NCBI RefSeq assembly: GCF_010811875.1
Contig: NZ_VKHP01000039.1
Location: 1-47,088 of the forward strand
Length of the DNA stretch: 47,088 nucleotides
Origin: Bradyrhizobium uaiense
GTDB lineage: Bacteria; Pseudomonadota; Alphaproteobacteria; Rhizobiales; Xanthobacteraceae
Direction of reading: 5' to 3'
The translations under genes and the position numbers were made by a program. This document shows positions 16,377 through 25,195 of this stretch, piece by piece. Position 1 is the first letter of the stretch. The number at the start of each line of letters is the position of its first letter. The notes below the pieces were generated by a model. That model saw only the letters and a list, made by a program, of their open reading frames with translations. It was not told the origin of the DNA and did not search any database.

Positions 16377-17333
16377 ATGACCAAACTCACCGCCCAGGCC
16401 GCAGGAACCTTTGCGATCGCGCCGACCCCGTTCCACGACGACGGCCGCATCGACGAGGCATCGATCGATCGGCTGACCGATTTCTACACCGAGGTCGGCT
16501 GCGACGGCGTCACGGTGCTGGGCATCCTCGGCGAGGCGCCGAAGCTCGATGCCGCGGAGGCGGAGCAGGTCGCGTTGCGCTTCGTCAAGCGCGCCAAGAA
16601 GCTGCAGGTGATCGTCGGCGTCTCGGCGCCGGGCTTTGCCACGATGCGCTCGCTGGCGAAGAAGTCGATGGATGCGGGCGCCGCCGGCGTCATGATCGCG
16701 CCGCCGCCGCATCTGCGCACCGACGACCAGATCATTGGCTATTTCAAGCAGGCACAGGAAGCGATCGGCGACGATATTCCCTGGGTGCTGCAGGACTACC
16801 CACTGACGCTGACCGTCGTGTTCACGCCCGCCGTGATCCGCAAGATCGTGATGGATTCGCCGTCCTGCGTGATGCTCAAGCACGAGGACTGGCCGGGGCT
16901 GGAGAAGATCTCGACCCTGCGCAATTTCCAGAAGGACGGCTCACTGCGGCCGCTGTCGATCCTGGTCGGCAATGGCGGCCTGTTCCTCGATTTCGAGATG
17001 GAGCGCGGCGCCGACGGTGCGATGACGGGCTATGCCTTCCCTGAGCTGCTGATCGACGTCGTCAATCTCTCCAAGGCCGGCAAGCGTGATGCCGCGCATG
17101 ATCTGTTCGACGCGCATCTGCCGCTGATCCGCTACGAGCAGCAGCCCGGCGTTGGCCTCACCGTGCGCAAATACGTGCTGCAGAAGCGCGGCATCATCTC
17201 CTCCAGCGCCCAGCGCAAGCCGGGTGCCGTCATCACGCCGCAGGCGAAGGCCGAGGTCGACTATCTGCTCTCCCGTGTGGCGCGCGTTGACCGCCGTGCC
17301 AATCCGCAACCACAATCCAGCGCCGCAGGCTAA
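16377..17333 (+). CDS. dihydrodipicolinate synthase family protein
   Basis: The 318-residue class I aldolase-type TIM barrel has the Schiff-base lysine in VMLKHEDWPG (Lys168) and the partner tyrosine in LQDYPL (Tyr141). The GTTGE motif of true DapA is replaced by GILGEAPKL (about residues 44-53). The divergence and the setting argue against lysine biosynthesis and for an aldolase or hydratase-aldolase acting on a 2-oxoacid. It lies within the CoA-ester cluster, 99 bases after the SDR gene, with the NUDIX gene 3 bases downstream, and may supply or remove an oxoacid in the same pathway. Confidence 0.85.
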   Translation: MTKLTAQAAGTFAIAPTPFHDDGRIDEASIDRLTDFYTEVGCDGVTVLGILGEAPKLDAAEAEQVALRFVKRAKKLQVIVGVSAPGFATMRSLAKKSMDAGAAGVMIAPPPHLRTDDQIIGYFKQAQEAIGDDIPWVLQDYPLTLTVVFTPAVIRKIVMDSPSCVMLKHEDWPGLEKISTLRNFQKDGSLRPLSILVGNGGLFLDFEMERGADGAMTGYAFPELLIDVVNLSKAGKRDAAHDLFDAHLPLIRYEQQPGVGLTVRKYVLQKRGIISSSAQRKPGAVITPQAKAEVDYLLSRVARVDRRANPQPQSSAAG

Positions 17334-17336
17334 ATA

Positions 17337-18137
17337 ATGACCGAGATCGTTGCTCCGCGCCTTGCCTCAACTGTGCTCTTGCTGCGCGACGGCGCATCGT
17401 CACGCGAGATCGAAGTCTTCATGATGGTTCGCCATCACCAGATCGAGTTCAATTCGGGGGCGCTGGTGTTTCCCGGCGGCAGCGTCGACAAGAACGACAA
17501 GGAGATCGCCGCCGATCCCGCGCTCTATTCGGGCGGGAAAGGGCTCGACGGCGACGCGCTCGGTTTCCGCATCGCGGCGATCCGCGAAACCTTCGAAGAG
17601 AGCGGCATCCTGCTGGCGCGGCCGCAGGGCTCGAAGGATCTGGTCGACGCCGGGCGTGCGAACGAGATCGCCACCACGCATCGTGCGGCGTTGAACGAAG
17701 GCAAGATCACCTTCCTCAAGGTGCTGACCGACAACGGCATGGTGCTCGCGCTCGACGAGCTCGTGCCCTATGCGCACTGGATCACGCCGGAGGGCATGCC
17801 GAAGCGCTTCGACACCTGGTTCTTCCTGGCCGCAGCGCCCCCCGAGCAACTCGGTGCGCATGACGGCAAGGAATCGACCGATTCGATCTGGGTGTCGACG
17901 CGCGAAGCGCTCGAAGGCGGCGAGACCGGCCGCTTCAAGCTGCCGTTCCCGACCACGCGCAACCTGATCAAGCTCGGCAAGCAGCCGAGCGTCGGCGCCG
18001 CGCTCGCCGACAGCAAGGGCAAATCGATCGTCGCCGTGATGCCGGTGATGACCAAGACCGCAACCGGCCGCCAGCTCCGCATCCCCAAGGAAGCCGGCTA
18101 CGACGGCGAGGTGTTCGACGTCGGTGCGATGGGCTGA
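17337..18137 (+). CDS. NUDIX hydrolase resembling CoA diphosphatases
   Basis: The 266-residue protein has a Nudix fold with FPGG (residues 45-48) and RETFEESG (83-90). About 35 residues separate the two halves of the Nudix box, where most enzymes have far fewer. A long insertion inside the box is also a feature of NUDT19-type CoA/acyl-CoA diphosphatases, whose opening strand FMMVRHHQIEFNSGALVFPGG also looks alike. It would split CoA or acyl-CoA into phosphopantetheine and 3',5'-ADP. The start is 3 bases after the preceding stop, so the two genes are co-transcribed, and the cluster context of CoA esters agrees. Confidence 0.82.
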   Translation: MTEIVAPRLASTVLLLRDGASSREIEVFMMVRHHQIEFNSGALVFPGGSVDKNDKEIAADPALYSGGKGLDGDALGFRIAAIRETFEESGILLARPQGSKDLVDAGRANEIATTHRAALNEGKITFLKVLTDNGMVLALDELVPYAHWITPEGMPKRFDTWFFLAAAPPEQLGAHDGKESTDSIWVSTREALEGGETGRFKLPFPTTRNLIKLGKQPSVGAALADSKGKSIVAVMPVMTKTATGRQLRIPKEAGYDGEVFDVGAMG

Positions 18138-18255
18138 GCCCGGCCGTCACCGCTACCAGACTTCGGCGAGCATCGAAGTATCGCGACCAGAACCGCCGAT
18201 ATAACCACGTAAGGTCACCGCGTCGGGCCAACCGCCCGGCGCATAAGGAGCCAAC

Positions 18256-19200
18256 GTGGCAATATCCCCTGACGTCCCAACATCTCGCGAATTCCATCTG
18301 ACGCTGCCCGGCAGCGATGACACGCTGCTGGTGCGGCACTGGCCGGGTGCCGGCGATCCCGTGCTTTACGTTCACGGCGCGACGTTCCCGTCGGCGCTGT
18401 CTGTCGGCTATCGCTTTGGCGGATGGTCCTGGGCGGACGATCTCAATGCCGGCGGCTTCGACGTCTGGGGTTTTGATTTCATAGGTTTCGGCGGTTCGAG
18501 CAGACCGCGGCAGATGTCGATGCCCGCGAGCGGGATCGCACCGCTCGGCCGTGCGACGGAAGCTGCCATTCAGGTCGGTGCGGTGGTGGATCACATCCGC
18601 AAGCAACGTGCCGGCGCGCCGGTTCATATCGTCGCGCATTCATGGGGCACGATGGCTGCCGGCTTCTTTGCCGGGCATCATCCGGATGCGGTCGGCCGCC
18701 TCGTGCTATTCGGGCCCATCGTCCGGCGGGAGCGGGAGGGGTTGCCACTTCCCGACAGCATCGGTGCATGGAGCGAGGTGACCATCGCGGATCAGTTGAA
18801 GCGCTTTGTCGAGGACGTCCCGCAGTCGCATCCGCCGGTGCTGATCGAGCCCGAACTCGCCGAGTGGGGGCCGGCCTATCTGGCAAGCGAAGCCGGCGCG
18901 ACCGGACGCACCCCGCCGGCGGTCCGGATTCCAAATGGGCCGCAGGCCGACATCATTGCTGCGATGTCAGGGCAGTTCCCCTACAACCCGCGCCGTGTCG
19001 TGGCTCCGACGCTGATCGTGCGCGGTGAATGGGACAACCTTTGTCTGGATGCTGACGCAGCCTGGCTGACACATGCATTGGGCGCCACCAGGAAGGCCGA
19101 TGTCGTCGTGCCCAAGGCGACGCATCTGATGCATCTCGAGCACGGGCGTGACGGGCTGTTTGCGGCAGCCACCGACTGGCTTTCCGGGAGCGCGTCGTGA
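18256..19200 (+). CDS. alpha/beta hydrolase
   Basis: Translation begins at GTG 18256 with AAGGAG eight bases upstream. The 314-residue protein has the nucleophile elbow AHSWG (Ser129), an acid in RGEWDNLCLD and the catalytic His in the PKATHLMHLEHGR segment near the C-terminus. The core fold is that of alpha/beta hydrolases of the esterase/thioesterase/haloalkane-dehalogenase superfamily, and the oxyanion region reads VHGATFP. The substrate is unknown. The stop overlaps the start of the following exporter gene by 4 bases, which ties the two together. Confidence 0.85.
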   Translation: MAISPDVPTSREFHLTLPGSDDTLLVRHWPGAGDPVLYVHGATFPSALSVGYRFGGWSWADDLNAGGFDVWGFDFIGFGGSSRPRQMSMPASGIAPLGRATEAAIQVGAVVDHIRKQRAGAPVHIVAHSWGTMAAGFFAGHHPDAVGRLVLFGPIVRREREGLPLPDSIGAWSEVTIADQLKRFVEDVPQSHPPVLIEPELAEWGPAYLASEAGATGRTPPAVRIPNGPQADIIAAMSGQFPYNPRRVVAPTLIVRGEWDNLCLDADAAWLTHALGATRKADVVVPKATHLMHLEHGRDGLFAAATDWLSGSAS

Positions 19201-20117
19201 CGGGCGCCGAGACTGGCGACGCGCGCCAGCCCAATATGGCCTTCGAGCTGGCGCTGCTGCTCGCGCTCGCCACGCTCTGGGGCGGCTCCTACACGTTCAT
19301 CAAGCTCGGCGTCGCGACCATCCCGCCGATCACGCTGATCGCGGCGCGCACCGCGATCGCGGGGGTCTTGCTGCTCGTCATCATGCGGATGCGCGGCGTG
19401 ACGATGCCGACCGATGGCGCGACGTGGCGGCGCTTCATCTTCCAGGCCTGTCTCAACAGCGTGATCCCGTGGACGCTGATCGCCTGGGGCGAACGCTTCG
19501 TCGATGCCGGGCTCGCCACCATCCTCAATTCGGCCTCGCCGATCTTCACCTTCCTGTTCACCGTCGCGATCACCCGCCACGAGGCCGCGAGCCCGCGGAA
19601 GCTGTTCGGGGTGATCGCCGGTATGACGGGGATCTGTCTGATCGTGGGCGTCGACGCATTCCGTGATCTCGGGGAAGGGATCGTGGCCGAGGTCGCGATC
19701 GTCGCCGCCACCATCTGTTACGCCTGCGCCGCGATCTTCAGCCGCGGCTTCAAGGGGCTCGATCCGATGGCGCCGGCAGCCGGCTCGCTGATCGCGGGCG
19801 CTGTGATGCTGATTCCCCTCAGCCTTGCCGTCGAACGGCCCTGGACACTAGCGCCGTCGGCGAGCTCGCTCGCCGCATTGCTGGCGCTTGCGGTGTTCTC
19901 GACCGCGATCGCCTTCGTGATCTACTTCCGCCTGATCCAGACCCTCGGGTCCGTCGGCACCACCGCGCAGGCCTATCTGCGGGTGCCGATCGGAGTTGCG
20001 CTCAGCGTCGCTTTTCTGGGCGAGCGGCTGAGCCCGACCGCGTGGATCGGGCTCGCCTGTGTCGTGATCGGCGTCGCCGCGATGACGATTCCGGCGCGAC
20101 GGGTCGCTACCGCCTGA
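19197..20117 (+). CDS. DMT superfamily (EamA) transporter
   Basis: The GTG at 19197 overlaps the hydrolase stop (GTGA). The 306-residue protein has ten predicted helices in two EamA repeats, with TLWGGSYTFIKLGV at the start of the first and a VAEVAIVAATICYACAAIFS start of the second. It should be an inner-membrane exporter or importer of small metabolites or amino acids. An internal start at Met12 is possible. The last 14 codons are the first copy of a 49-bp tandem repeat that continues past the stop. Confidence 0.85.
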   Translation: MTGAETGDARQPNMAFELALLLALATLWGGSYTFIKLGVATIPPITLIAARTAIAGVLLLVIMRMRGVTMPTDGATWRRFIFQACLNSVIPWTLIAWGERFVDAGLATILNSASPIFTFLFTVAITRHEAASPRKLFGVIAGMTGICLIVGVDAFRDLGEGIVAEVAIVAATICYACAAIFSRGFKGLDPMAPAAGSLIAGAVMLIPLSLAVERPWTLAPSASSLAALLALAVFSTAIAFVIYFRLIQTLGSVGTTAQAYLRVPIGVALSVAFLGERLSPTAWIGLACVVIGVAAMTIPARRVATA

Positions 20118-20222
20118 GGTCATCGCCGCGATGACGATTCCGGCGCGAAGGGTCGCCGCCGCCTGAGGTTGTCGCCGCGACGGCGATTCCCGCATGAAGG
20201 GTCGCCGCGGCCCGAAGTTTCG
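20076..20222. repeat. three tandem copies of a 49-bp unit
   Basis: Units start at 20076, 20125 and 20174, each beginning GCCGCGA and containing GATTCC and GGGTCGC. The first two units match almost exactly; the third has more changes. Unit 1 contains the last codons and the stop of the transporter gene. The period is not a multiple of three, so copies 2 and 3 are noncoding. This looks like a local tandem duplication of the gene end. Confidence 0.85.
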
Positions 20223-20407
20223 TCCGCCGAACAGCATCAGGACGCCGGCATCCCGCCGGACTGAGGCCGACGGCCTGTGCCGGAATCGGTCACCGGCGGC
20301 CCGTCCGGGTGACACCGGTCACACCGCCGGCCGGGCCCTTCAGCATGTTTCCCCAACGCCCGTAATTTCCCGTATATTGGGGCGCATTGGACCCCGGCCT
20401 CGATGAC

Positions 20408-23089
20408 ATGACCGCTGAATTGCCGCCGAATTCGCAAGCGCCGCGCGCGTTCTCCCTCTCGATTGGCCAGCTCACGTTCGGCAGCTTCCTGCTGGTGCTG
20501 GCTGTGATCATTATCACATCCACGGCCAGTGTGATCGCGATTCGCCACATCGATACGACCTTTGCCGAGCTGCAGCGGCTGCAAAGCGTCGGCGACATTG
20601 CCGAGGATATCGACCGTCGCACCAACGAGCTGAGGTTGGCGGCGCGGGACTTCGTCACCGAGCCCGGCAATCAGTCGGCCCAGGTCGCTCAGGCGGCCCA
20701 GTCGCTGAGCGAGATCCTGAAAAAGACCCGCATCGAGCTGGCGCCCGAGCAGCAGGATATGATCGACGGCGTCACTCAGCGGCTGGCGACCTATCGCAGC
20801 GGGATCGAGCGCATCTCGGCGCTGCTCAGCCGCCGCGCCGAGATTGTCGCCGGGCTGCCGCCGCTGCGCGACGCTTTCGACAAGGCGCTCGCCGAGAGCA
20901 ACGATGCGGCGCTGGCCAACACGCTGTCGCGGATACAGAGCGGCATTGCCACCGCGCTGCTGGCGCACAACACGTCCGCGGCCGAGCATGCCGCGCAAAG
21001 CATGCGGGCGATGACCATCGCCGATCCGACCCTGCGCAGCGCGGTCGACAATTATGCCGAGGCGATCAGCGCGATTTCGGTGCGCGAGGGCCAGATCGCC
21101 GACATCGACCGCGAGGTGCTCGGCGCGGAGGGCCTTCTGATCCAGAAGGTCACCGAGTTGTTGCGCGAGCTCAGCTCCCGTCGCGGCCATGTGCTGTCGC
21201 GCGATTTTGCGCGGACGCTGGCTGAAGCAAAATGGCAGAGCATCGTGCTCGGCACGGCGGGTGTGTTGATCGGCCTGTTCGCCTCGGTGCTGGTGGTTCG
21301 ACGCACCGTCCGTCCGCTCGCCAGGATCGCCGGCTCGATCCGCAAGGTCGCGGGTGGCGAGAAGAGCGCGTTCATCCCCGGCGCCGATCTCGACAACGAG
21401 ATCGGCGACATCGCACGCGCCGCCGAAGTGTTCCGCCAGACCCTGGTCGACGCCGACAGCGCGCGCGAGGCCGCGTTGCGTGCGCTCGCCGAGCAGCGGC
21501 TCGCCGAGGAGAGCTACCACAAGCTGTTCGAGGCGTCGGTGGACGGCATCTACGTCACGACGCCGGGCGGCGCGTTGCTCAACGCCAATCCGGCGCTGGC
21601 GCGGATGATGGGCTATGCCACGCCACAGGACCTGATCAAGGGCATCGATGACATCGCCACCACCGTCTATGTCGATCCGGCGGCGCGGGAGCAGTACCAG
21701 CAGCTCATGCAGCGGGACGGCACGGTGCGCGACTACGAGTATCAGGTGCGTTCGCGCGACGGCACGGCGCTGTGGCTGTCGGATTCGGCGACCGTCGTGC
21801 GCAACGACGAGGGCGAGGTGATCCGCTACGAAGGCACGGTGCGCGACATCACCGACCAGAAGCGCGCCGAAGACGCGATCGCCGAAGGCCGGCGGCTGTT
21901 GCAGATGGTCATCGACACGGTGCCCGCCGTCATCAACGTCAAGGAGCGCAACCTGCGCTACGTGCTGATGAACCGCTACATGGCGGGGATTTTCGGCATC
22001 GAGCCGCAGGACGCGATCGGCCAGACCACCGCCGAGCTGATGTCGCGCTACGGCGCAGCCAAGACCGACGAGAACGACAAGCGCATCCTGTCCGCGCGCC
22101 GCGAACTTGGCTTCTATGAAGAAGAGTACAAGGACGCCGCCGGCAACATGCGGCAATGGCTGGTCAACAAGCTGCCGATCCTCGACGCGCAGGGTGAGAT
22201 CGAGAACATCGTCACCGTCGCGCTCGATATCGGCGACCGCAAGCGCTCTGAGCAGGAGATGCGCAAGGCGAGGGATTCCGCGGAGGCCGCGCTGCGCAAT
22301 CTCCGGGAAACCCAGAATTCGCTGATCGAGGCCGAGAAGCTCGCCGCCCTCGGCCGTCTGGTGGCCGGCGTCGCCCACGAGGTCAACAACCCCGTCGGCA
22401 TCAGCCTGACGGTGGCGTCCGCATTGGAGCGCAAGACCGCGATTTTCGGCGCTCAGGTCGAACGCGGCGACCTCAGGCGCTCGAGCCTCAACGACTTCCT
22501 CAACACCGCGCGCGATGCCTCGTCGCAGCTGGTCGCCAATCTCAACCGTGCCGCAGAGCTGATCCAGTCGTTCAAGCAGGTCGCCGCCGACCGCAACTAT
22601 TCGGACCAGCGCACCTTCGATCTCGGCGATCTCACCGAGCAGGTGGTGATGAGTCTGCGGCCCGGCCTGCGCAAGCACAATCTGACGCTCAACGTCGATT
22701 GCGAGCCGAACCTGATCATGAATTCCTATCCCGGACCGTATGGCCAGGTGCTGACCAATCTGTTCCTCAACGCAGTCGCGCATGCGTTTCCGGACGGCAA
22801 GGCCGGCGAGGTCGAGATCCAGGTTCACGCGTCCGGCGGCGACAATGTCGAGGTGATCTTCGCCGACAACGGCTGCGGCATGAGCATCGATGTCCGCCGC
22901 CGCGCCTTCGACCCGTTCTTCACGACGCGGCGCGATCAAGGCGGCACCGGGCTCGGCCTGCATATCGTCTATAGCATCGTCACCAACCGCCTCGGCGGAC
23001 GGCTCTCGCTCGATTCCGCGCCGGGCAACGGCACGCGGATCCAGATGATCCTGCCGAGGGTCGCGCCGCTGGAGCAGGCCGCGGAGTAG
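20408..23089 (+). CDS. membrane sensor histidine kinase, HAMP-PAS-PAS-HisKA-HATPase
   Basis: The ATG at 20408 is preferred to the in-frame TTG at 20387. The 893-residue protein has a membrane helix (about 21-45), a helical sensor region of about 230 residues, a second helix (about 277-297), HAMP (about 298-350) and two PAS domains (about 365-480 and 494-615). A kinase core follows, with His657 in GVAHEVNNP, the N-box NLFLNAVAHAF, the G1 box ADNGCGMS and the G2 box GGTGLGLHI. GVAHEVNNP is the variant H-box of HPK4-type kinases. No response regulator lies nearby, so it is an orphan kinase. The input signal is unknown. Confidence 0.92.
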   Translation: MTAELPPNSQAPRAFSLSIGQLTFGSFLLVLAVIIITSTASVIAIRHIDTTFAELQRLQSVGDIAEDIDRRTNELRLAARDFVTEPGNQSAQVAQAAQSLSEILKKTRIELAPEQQDMIDGVTQRLATYRSGIERISALLSRRAEIVAGLPPLRDAFDKALAESNDAALANTLSRIQSGIATALLAHNTSAAEHAAQSMRAMTIADPTLRSAVDNYAEAISAISVREGQIADIDREVLGAEGLLIQKVTELLRELSSRRGHVLSRDFARTLAEAKWQSIVLGTAGVLIGLFASVLVVRRTVRPLARIAGSIRKVAGGEKSAFIPGADLDNEIGDIARAAEVFRQTLVDADSAREAALRALAEQRLAEESYHKLFEASVDGIYVTTPGGALLNANPALARMMGYATPQDLIKGIDDIATTVYVDPAAREQYQQLMQRDGTVRDYEYQVRSRDGTALWLSDSATVVRNDEGEVIRYEGTVRDITDQKRAEDAIAEGRRLLQMVIDTVPAVINVKERNLRYVLMNRYMAGIFGIEPQDAIGQTTAELMSRYGAAKTDENDKRILSARRELGFYEEEYKDAAGNMRQWLVNKLPILDAQGEIENIVTVALDIGDRKRSEQEMRKARDSAEAALRNLRETQNSLIEAEKLAALGRLVAGVAHEVNNPVGISLTVASALERKTAIFGAQVERGDLRRSSLNDFLNTARDASSQLVANLNRAAELIQSFKQVAADRNYSDQRTFDLGDLTEQVVMSLRPGLRKHNLTLNVDCEPNLIMNSYPGPYGQVLTNLFLNAVAHAFPDGKAGEVEIQVHASGGDNVEVIFADNGCGMSIDVRRRAFDPFFTTRRDQGGTGLGLHIVYSIVTNRLGGRLSLDSAPGNGTRIQMILPRVAPLEQAAE

Positions 23090-23091
23090 GC

Positions 23092-23114
23092 GGGCTCGGC
23101 GTCCGTCCGAGCCC
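23092..23114. terminator. weak hairpin between convergent genes
   Basis: GGGCTCGG (23092-23099) pairs with CCGAGCCC (23107-23114). It lies between the kinase stop (23089) and the amidohydrolase stop (23139). No clear T-run follows on either strand, so this is only a probable transcript end. Confidence 0.45.
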
Positions 23115-23138
23115 AATCTCCATCATCCAAGCCGTGGT

Positions 23139-24509
23139 CTATCGCTTTGTCTCGTTGGCAAGCAGGTTCTTGTGGACCTTTCCGCCCTTCATGATGACCA
23201 CAAAGCTCTTCGCGGGATCTTCGACCAGCTTGATGTTGTCGATCGGATTGCCGTCGACGAGCAGCAGGTCGGCCAGAGCCCCTTCCTCCACGACGCCGAG
23301 CTTGCCGGGATATGGATTTCGCAGGCCGGATAGAGTCAGAAGCTCGGCATTCGTCGATGTTGCCATGATCAATGCCTCGGCCGGCGTATACCAGCGAGTG
23401 AGGCTGGCCAACATCGCGCCTTGCCGGTCCGCCAGCGCCTTCGAGAACAGGATGTCGGTGCCGAACGCGGTCTTGAGTCCGTATTTCTTGGCCAGCGCAT
23501 AGACCCGGTCGGTTCCGGTAACCACTTGCCGCAGCTTCTCCTGCTCCGCGGGCCCAAGGCCGCTTGCGCCGGTCAGATCGAGAAAGGGTTGCGTGCTCAG
23601 CCAGATTCCTTTCTCGGCCATCAGTCGGGCCGTCGCGTCGTCCATCAGGTGCCCGTGCTCGATGCACCTGACACCGGCCGCGATCGACCGCTGGATTGCA
23701 ACCGACGTGTAGGCATGCGTGGCGACATAGGTACCCCAGTTCGTGGCCGCTTCGACGGCGGCGCGCAGCTCGGGCTCGGTGAACGTGGAGACGTCGATCG
23801 GACTGAATGGCGATGCAACGCCACCGCCGGCGGTGAGCTTGACCTGTGAGGCCCCTTGCATGAGTTGCTCACGTGCCCGCACGCGAACCTCGTCCGGACT
23901 GTCCGCAATCATGCTGCCGCCGATTTTTTCCATACGGCTGAGCATGCCGCCGATCGTGCGTGGCAGATCGGACAATTGCCGGAAATCGCCATGGCCGCCG
24001 GTGATCGAGATCACCGCGCCGGATGGATAGATACGTGGACCGGCCACGAGATCCTCGTCGATGGCTCGCTTGAGCCCAAAGGTCGGTCCGCCCATGTCGC
24101 GAACGGTGGTGAAGCCCCGCATCAGCGTGTCCGTCGCTTCGGCGGCCGCCAGCAGATTGTTGTAGCCGACGTCGCCGGCGATCGCAGACGTCGGCGTCGG
24201 GCGCACCAGCATCGTATGCCAATGTGCGTCGATCAGCCCGGGCATCAGGACGCGTTCGCCGCCCTCGATCACCTGAGCATCGGCTGTGATCGCCGCAGCC
24301 GAAATCTTCTCGATCTTGTTGTTCCTGACGAGAACGTTGGACGGCGCGGAGAGCGCGCTGTTCTTTCCGTCGAAAATGCGAACGTTCCGGAACAGGATCG
24401 CGGAGTCCTGTTGCGCCTGCGCGGCAGGCCCGACGCCGAGACTGGTTCCGATCGCGGCGAGCAGCGCGAAAGCTCTGACGAGTCCACCCGGAATTCTTAA
24501 ACCTGACAT
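23139..24509 (-). CDS. secreted amidohydrolase (imidazolonepropionase-like)
   Basis: The ATG at 24509 has GGAG eight bases upstream and starts a Sec signal peptide (MSGLRIPGGLVRAFALLAAI, cleavage near AQA), so it is preferred to 24530. The 456-residue product has the metal-binding GLIDAHWHT (HxH), later histidines in THAYTSVAIQ and GHLMDDATA, and the conserved Asp in AFGTDILFS. These are the ligands of a dinuclear amidohydrolase. Members act on amide, imide or dipeptide bonds. It is the last gene of the minus-strand set that begins with the glutaminase, so a nitrogen or peptide substrate is plausible. Confidence 0.87.
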   Translation of the reverse strand: MSGLRIPGGLVRAFALLAAIGTSLGVGPAAQAQQDSAILFRNVRIFDGKNSALSAPSNVLVRNNKIEKISAAAITADAQVIEGGERVLMPGLIDAHWHTMLVRPTPTSAIAGDVGYNNLLAAAEATDTLMRGFTTVRDMGGPTFGLKRAIDEDLVAGPRIYPSGAVISITGGHGDFRQLSDLPRTIGGMLSRMEKIGGSMIADSPDEVRVRAREQLMQGASQVKLTAGGGVASPFSPIDVSTFTEPELRAAVEAATNWGTYVATHAYTSVAIQRSIAAGVRCIEHGHLMDDATARLMAEKGIWLSTQPFLDLTGASGLGPAEQEKLRQVVTGTDRVYALAKKYGLKTAFGTDILFSKALADRQGAMLASLTRWYTPAEALIMATSTNAELLTLSGLRNPYPGKLGVVEEGALADLLLVDGNPIDNIKLVEDPAKSFVVIMKGGKVHKNLLANETKR

Positions 24510-24607
24510 ATCCGATCTCCGCTGTCGCAATACCGGCGTCTATTCCGCCTTCTTCCTGTGAAGGAGGGGCGGTCCGGTGTGTCACACGTTGATGAATTGG
24601 TCGGCCG

Positions 24608-25171
24608 TTACGCGGGTCTGGCGGCGGGCAGCCAGGCGTAGGTCAACCATCCGATGCCGTGGGAGAGGAGGTCGATGCCCAGCAGCATTCCGAGCACCCA
24701 CAGCCCCGTTGCCGGAAATCCCGTCAGGATGATCAGGCCGGCCAGGATGCCGAACGCCCCTGACGCCATCATGATCCAGCCGGCCTGTTGCCGATGGCCG
24801 ATGCCGATCAGCACGCGGACGAAGCCCGAGACGAGCAGCATCAGGCCGAGCACATAGGTCAGGATCAACGCGCCGGTCACCGGCTGGCTCAGGAGGACGA
24901 TGCCGGCTGCAACATAAAGGGCGCCGAGCAGCAGCTGCCACACGAAGCCTCCCCATCCCTTGGTCCAGAAGGCGTGCACGATCTCGAAGCCGCCGGCGAA
25001 GATCGCTGTCCAGCCGATGAAGATCGCGCTGACGACGGTGAAGAACACGATATCCCCAAGCACCAGGAGGCCTGCGGCGATCATCGCGATCCCGAGCAGA
25101 ATACGCGCCCACAAAGGCGGTGTCGGCAGGCCCGTCAGGCCCGCCGTCGAACTGTTGTCATAGGTCGTCAT
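24608..25171 (-). CDS. HdeD family acid-resistance membrane protein
   Basis: The 187-residue protein has six predicted helices arranged as three pairs, with repeated short motifs (GIAMIAAGLLVLGDIVFF; GLIILTGFPATGLWVLGMLL), as in the HdeD / DUF308 family. In E. coli HdeD belongs to the acid fitness island. AGGAGG sits seven bases before the ATG. The start is 24 bases after the MFS stop, so the two are co-transcribed. Confidence 0.85.
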   Translation of the reverse strand: MTTYDNSSTAGLTGLPTPPLWARILLGIAMIAAGLLVLGDIVFFTVVSAIFIGWTAIFAGGFEIVHAFWTKGWGGFVWQLLLGALYVAAGIVLLSQPVTGALILTYVLGLMLLVSGFVRVLIGIGHRQQAGWIMMASGAFGILAGLIILTGFPATGLWVLGMLLGIDLLSHGIGWLTYAWLPAARPA

Positions 25172-25195
25172 GGCGTCCTCCTCGCGGACCTCCGG

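Noticed and set aside
20237..23116. Very long open frame on the minus strand opposite the histidine kinase gene
   Set aside because: Same reason: it mirrors a complete HAMP-PAS-kinase gene and has no start signal or recognisable domain.
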